A stretch of DNA of 17,119 bases from positions 1-17,119 of the forward strand of contig JBBQWR010000074.1 of NCBI GenBank assembly GCA_038210495.1, read 5' to 3'. Each line of letters starts with the position of its first letter. Position 1 is the stretch's first letter. Shown one piece after another: positions 16,065 to 17,119 of the stretch. Below the pieces are notes generated by a model, which was not told where the DNA came from, searched no databases, and saw nothing but the letters and a program-made list of their open reading frames with translations. The position numbers and the translations under genes are program-made. This DNA comes from JBBQWR01 sp038210495. GTDB taxonomy: Bacteria > Planctomycetota > Planctomycetia > Pirellulales > DATAWG01.

Positions 16065-16726
16065 TACCCGCCCTCCATGGCTAGGGCTTTGCGAATACAA
16101 CGCAGTAGCGCTTCTCGGATTCGATTGAGACCTTTGTAAACGCTATTGGGCGTCCGACCCAAGGTCTTGGCCATTTGCTGGACCGTGACGCCGGGCGAAT
16201 AACATGAGGCGAGCAGATTTTGCTGGTCCTCGGGCAGCTTTTTCAAGCAGGCTCGCAGGGCGTTCCGTTCGGCTTCTTGTTGTTCGATGTCGCGGGCACC
16301 CTCGCTCGCGAGCGTCTCCAAGAGGTCCAGCGAGAACACGTGCCGATCCCGCGTTCGCTTTCGCAGGAAATTGAGCGCCTGATAACGGGCGATTTGACAC
16401 CCCCAACTCAGGAAATCGCTTCCCAGCTTGAATTCACCGAACTTTCGCCACATGACAACGCTCGTTTGCTGCAAGACATCTTCCGCATCCGACCAACTCG
16501 GGATCATGGACAGCAGGTAGCTCATAAGCGACATATGGTGCCGGGCCAAAATCGCCGTAAAGTGCTCGTGCAACTCATCCTGAGCGCGGGAGCCGCCCGA
16601 CGGATCCGCCGCCGAGCCCTCGACCTCGTAATTATCCGCGGGCCGATCGGAATCAGCCGGATCCATGGATGACAACCCGATCGCCCCCAAAAACGGTTCG
16701 CTCGGGTAGGGCACGCGGCAAGTCAT
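16064..16726 (-). CDS. ECF RNA polymerase sigma factor (Rhodopirellula/Verrucomicrobium type)
   Basis: First gene of the operon and probably its regulator: an extracytoplasmic-function sigma-70 factor directing RNA polymerase to its own regulon. Region 2 spans about 53-126 (ARHHMSLMSYLLSMIPSWSD, AEDVLQQTSVVMWRKFGEF, FLSWGCQIARYQALNFLRKR). The region 4 helix-turn-helix spans about 154-215 (LPEDQQNLLASCY, TVQQMAKTLGRTPNSVYKGL). There is no region 3, as usual for ECF factors. The 220 residues include a roughly 50-residue unstructured N-terminal extension; ATG at 16666 (M21) is an alternative start. At 16726, AAGGA lies 8 bases upstream, supporting the longer form. The gene is fused head-to-tail with the FecR gene by a TAATG overlap. 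Confidence 0.92.
   Translation of the reverse strand: MTCRVPYPSEPFLGAIGLSSMDPADSDRPADNYEVEGSAADPSGGSRAQDELHEHFTAILARHHMSLMSYLLSMIPSWSDAEDVLQQTSVVMWRKFGEFKLGSDFLSWGCQIARYQALNFLRKRTRDRHVFSLDLLETLASEGARDIEQQEAERNALRACLKKLPEDQQNLLASCYSPGVTVQQMAKTLGRTPNSVYKGLNRIREALLRCIRKALAMEGG
16071..16076 (-). promoter_or_regulatory. ribosome binding site deciding the FecR start
   Basis: GGAGGG on the minus strand lies 6 bases before ATG 16064, inside the last codons (EGG) of the sigma gene. The sigma stop TAA and this ATG share one base (TAATG), so the two proteins are probably made in a fixed ratio. Confidence 0.65.
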
Positions 16727-16979
16727 TTCCCACGTCCTTCTAGCCGAGTTCGATTGCTAAGCATCGTTAAGCGCAGACTGGGCTCCACAAGGGTCCTGAT
16801 TATCGGCATAGTCGTTGCGCGCCGAATATTTCATGCCACCAATTAACGTTCTCAGCGAGCGATTTTAGCCGGAAATTATGCCACTTGGCTGTTAATTCCA
16901 GCATTTACCTCAATCATCCATAGTAATGTTGCTATTTGCGCTCGCGCAGGGTATGACACGCACTAATGACGCCTTGGCC
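16727..16979 (-). promoter_or_regulatory. upstream region of the sigma-led operon
   Basis: About 250 bases with no gene, more AT-rich than the coding DNA around it, between the sigma start and the right inverted repeat. It must hold the operon promoter unless transcription enters from beyond 16980. I see no convincing -35/-10 pair. The ribosome site AAGGA occupies 16735-16739. Confidence 0.45.
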
Positions 16980-17090
16980 CCTAGCCCTTAATCAAGCGAA
17001 CTCTGGAAGGCAGTTCGCGAAATGATTCTAGAAAAAACGAAATCCCTCGGCGGTTTTGCGGTATTCTTTGTTTATCGAAGACAAAGTACC
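16980..17090. repeat. right copy of the 111-bp inverted repeat flanking the operon
   Basis: Inverted relative to 3252-3362, with about eight differences in 111 positions. The GCGAACT / AGTTCGC stem is conserved and the loop differs. Further out, CGAAATCCCT (17038-17047) is reverse-complementary to AGGGATTTCG (17103-17112), a second inverted pair that the left copy lacks because homology stops before it. Confidence 0.85.
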
Positions 17091-17112
17091 TGCGGCCACG
17101 GAGGGATTTCGA

Positions 17113-17119
17113 GTGAACA
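17113..17119 (+). CDS. possible start of a gene running out of the window
   Basis: GTG at 17113 is preceded by GGAGGG (17100-17105) with a 7-base spacer, a good ribosome site. Only two codons are visible, so no product can be named. If real, its position 23 bases outside the right repeat would fit a transposase gene of an insertion sequence whose end is the repeat. Confidence 0.25.

Noticed and set aside
1..17119. CRISPR array, tRNA or rRNA genes
   Set aside because: No regularly spaced repeats and no tRNA- or rRNA-like segment were recognised by eye on either strand.

Overview
The window reads as chromosomal DNA of a planctomycete, most likely Pirellula/Rhodopirellula-like. This is inferred from family content: a Rhodopirellula-type ECF sigma factor next to a FecR-domain membrane protein, a run of very large secreted proteins of low-complexity function, a four-helix-bundle S23-type ORF, and a planctomycete-style tyrosine recombinase remnant. 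No rRNA, tRNA or CRISPR array was seen.

The window has two parts. The left 3.25 kb is a patchwork of small accessory genes, several visibly damaged. It holds a SAM-dependent methyltransferase with an unusual C-terminal tail (249-1031), a four-helix-bundle gene interrupted by an in-frame TGA (1121-1483), an exported protein whose signal peptide and body are in different frames across a C6 run (1629-2398), and an N-terminally truncated tyrosine recombinase (2575-3165, minus). Short repeats and hairpins join these pieces: a 41-43 bp direct repeat at 952 and 2679, a 19-bp inverted repeat at 1016/1085, and paired hairpins at 2721-2780.

The right 13.4 kb (3366-16726) is one uninterrupted minus-strand operon of six genes, with junctions from a 1-4 base overlap up to 27 bases. 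In transcription order it encodes an ECF sigma factor, a single-pass FecR-domain protein whose outer part is a CBM9-like beta-sandwich, a secreted SGNH/GDSL hydrolase, a 1299-residue secreted protein, a 593-residue secreted protein of unknown family, and a 1279-residue secreted protein. The 1299- and 1279-residue proteins are paralogues with the same layout: signal peptide, CBM9-like domain, FlgD-Ig-like segment, NHL/PQQ-like propeller repeats with an EF-hand-like calcium loop, and a second CBM9-like domain. The N-terminal CBM9-like module of both is clearly the same module that ends the FecR protein. The most interesting reading is therefore a self-contained sense-and-respond system for an extracellular ligand, probably a polysaccharide. 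The sigma factor and FecR protein would regulate the secreted set, and the FecR sensor would carry the same binding module as the effectors it controls.

This operon is bracketed by two 111-bp inverted repeats (3252-3362 and 16980-17090, about 93% identical by eye). The left copy ends 3 bp from the stop codon of the last gene, and the right copy lies about 250 bp upstream of the sigma gene. They could be the ends of a mobile unit, leftovers of an insertion sequence whose transposase might start at 17113, or a dispersed intergenic repeat. The sequence alone does not decide.
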